The position numbers were made by a program, and so were the translations under genes. This document shows, one piece after another, positions 62,514-64,000 of a stretch of 64,000 nucleotides of DNA. A model generated the notes under the pieces. That model made no database searches and was not told where the DNA came from. It saw only the letters and a program-made list of their open reading frames with translations. Source of the DNA: Caballeronia sp031450805 (GTDB taxonomy: Bacteria; Pseudomonadota; Gammaproteobacteria; Burkholderiales; Burkholderiaceae); assembly GCF_031450805.1 (NCBI RefSeq), contig NZ_JARTVY010000001.1, forward strand, positions 806,001 to 870,000, read 5' to 3'. Position 1 is the stretch's first letter, and each line of letters begins with the position of its first letter.

Positions 62514-64000
62514 TGACCGACTGCTCGCCGCTTCTCGCATTTCACGATCTTCCCGCGCGCTGGAAGGACAAGCGCATCTTCACGTTTCTCGCTGCGGATG
62601 CGGGCAACGGGAGTCTCAAGGCCTTGCTCGCGGTATGGCGTCGATGGCGCGAATCCGGCGCGCGCAGCGAGCGTCTGCATCTCGTTGCGACTGTGCCGCC
62701 CACGGTTCCGGAAGATGACGACGCGCTCGCGGCCGAACTCGGCGACGCGTTGCCGATACGCACGCCTGGTCTGCATCGCCTGGAATTCGATGCCGGGCGC
62801 GTCGTCCTGACGCTCGCAATCGGAAACGAAAACGACATGCTGCCGAAGCTGTGGCTGCGCGCCGATGCGATGCACTTCGACGCATCGCAACACGACGATC
62901 CGCGCAAGCTCTGCAAGACGCTCGCACGCTTCGCCGCCGATGACGCGACGCTATCGGCGTCGGCCGCCGAGCCTGCGAAAGCAGCTTTGCTGAAGGCCCT
63001 TGCAGCTTCCGGCTTCGACTGCAACGCGACGTCCGACGGCATGACAGGCCGCTTCGCGCCGCGCTGGCGCGTGCGCCGTCACGAACCGCCCGTCGCCTGC
63101 CATGCGCCGGTGCGCGAGGCGATCGTCATCGGCGCGGGACTCGCGGGATGCGCGATGACATCGGCGCTCGCGTCTCGCGGATGGCGCGTCACGCTGATCG
63201 ACCGCCACGCGTCGCCCGCGCTCGACGCATCGGGCAATCCGGCTGGCGTCTTTCATCCGATCGTCTGGCGCGACGACAGCATCGCCGCTCGACTGACGCG
63301 CGCCGGTTTTCTCCACGCGCTGCGTCGATGGCCCGCGCTCGAAGCGGCGGGCCACGACTTGCAGCGCAGCGTCGCGGGCCTCCTGCAAATCGCCGACACG
63401 CCCGAGGATGCGGACGCGCTCGCCGCCGCCATCGAACGATTCGGCTACCCGCGCGAGTACGTCACCGCGATGACGCGCGACGCAGCATCGCGGGCGGCGG
63501 GCGTCGATGTCGCGCGCGGCGGATGGTTTTTCCCGCACGGCGGCTCCATCTCGCCAGCGGCCGTCTGCGCGGCGCAACTGGCCGCCGCCGGCGACGCGCT
63601 TACCGCGCGCATGAACACGGAAGTGGCGCGGATCGAGCAGGACGGCCGCGGCTGGCAGGCGTTCGATGCCGGCGGCGCACTCATCGCGAAAGCGCCCGTC
63701 GTGGTGCTGGCGAACGCCCGCGATGCGGCGCGCCTCGCCGGCCTTCACGGCGAACCGACACGGGGCGTGCGCGGCCAGCTTTCGATCCTCGGCGCAAGCC
63801 CGCTCGATGCACTGCGCGTGCCGGTCATCGGCGACGGATACGCGGTACCGCTGGGCAACGGCCGCACGCTGATCGGCGCGACGTACGACATCGACGATAC
63901 GGACCCCCACATGCGCGATGCGGGACATCGGGAAAATATCGAGCGCGTCGGCCGCATGCTACCGGCGCTTCGCGACGTATCCGCGTCGCAGGGACGCGTG
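62514..64000 (+). CDS. mnmC: MnmC-type tRNA modification protein with degenerate methyltransferase domain, 3' end cut by the window
   Basis: The frame is open from ATG 62514 to the end of the window (about 495 residues seen). The C-terminal FAD oxidoreductase domain (MnmC2) is clear: Rossmann motif AIVIGAGLAGCAM (about 204-216), then GNPAGVFHPIVWRDD and GGWFFPHGGSISP. It would remove the carboxymethyl group from cmnm5s2U34 of tRNA. The N-terminal MnmD methyltransferase half is shortened and changed: no ETGFGTG-like SAM motif and no DGFAP-like active site. The rest keeps family traits (TPGLHRLEF, RFAPRWRVRRHEPP). See findings. Confidence 0.85.

Overview
The window is a stretch of GC-rich chromosome from a betaproteobacterium of the family Burkholderiaceae, most likely Burkholderia sensu lato (Burkholderia, Paraburkholderia or Caballeronia). 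The placement rests on gene content and protein style: a DksA with only one cysteine, H-NS-like and HU proteins of Burkholderia type, the gene order gspD-E-F-C-G-H-I-J-K-L-M-N, dapF-DUF484-xerC, hslVU close to dksA, and strong G/C preference at third codon positions. It reads as core chromosome. I see no insertion sequence, prophage, integron, CRISPR array, tRNA or rRNA gene.

Layout. 0-10.7 kb: the end of a 3'-5' exonuclease gene, an Lrp/AsnC regulator, a CDF metal exporter, an H-NS-like protein, a HugZ-type protein, two MFS exporters, a branched-chain amino acid binding protein, a dienelactone hydrolase and an SrkA kinase. 10.7-12.9 kb: two convergent PepSY membrane proteins, each behind a Fur-box-like sequence, probably an iron-acquisition accessory pair. 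12.9-20.3 kb: one seven-gene minus-strand operon for a molybdenum hydroxylase of the CO-dehydrogenase family (coxS-L-M-D-E-G plus xdhC). Its active-site loop is of form II (AYRGAGR), so its substrate is unknown. 20.5-28.2 kb: an APC permease, a soluble two-component pair, ferredoxin-NADP reductase, an aldo-keto reductase, an MscS channel, a DUF3185 protein and a PhyH dioxygenase.

28.4-43.4 kb is mostly housekeeping: metK with a striking 5' hairpin over its ribosome-binding site, a lipid A acyltransferase gene, dapF-DUF484-xerC-rlmI, a His-rich COG0523 GTPase, dksA, hslVU, ada, gshA and a lipoprotein. Between hslU and ada lies a short intergenic unit that looks like a small RNA of about 60 nt on the minus strand carrying two anti-Shine-Dalgarno motifs. 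43.4-47.8 kb holds a MarR regulator, an EmrB-type pump and a NodT-type outer-membrane factor, without the expected EmrA adaptor. 47.8-59.3 kb is a complete general (type II) secretion operon on the minus strand, gspD to gspN. 59.8-64 kb holds an IagB/IpgF-like lytic transglycosylase, a second COG0523 GTPase that lacks its CxCC metal motif, an HU protein, and the start of mnmC whose methyltransferase domain looks decayed.

The best candidates for something undescribed are the anti-SD small RNA near 39.6 kb, the metK leader hairpin near 30.1 kb, the COG0523 GTPase without its metal motif (60.4 kb), the degenerate MnmC methyltransferase domain (62.5 kb) and the form II hydroxylase operon. All calls come from reading the sequence; no database search was run.
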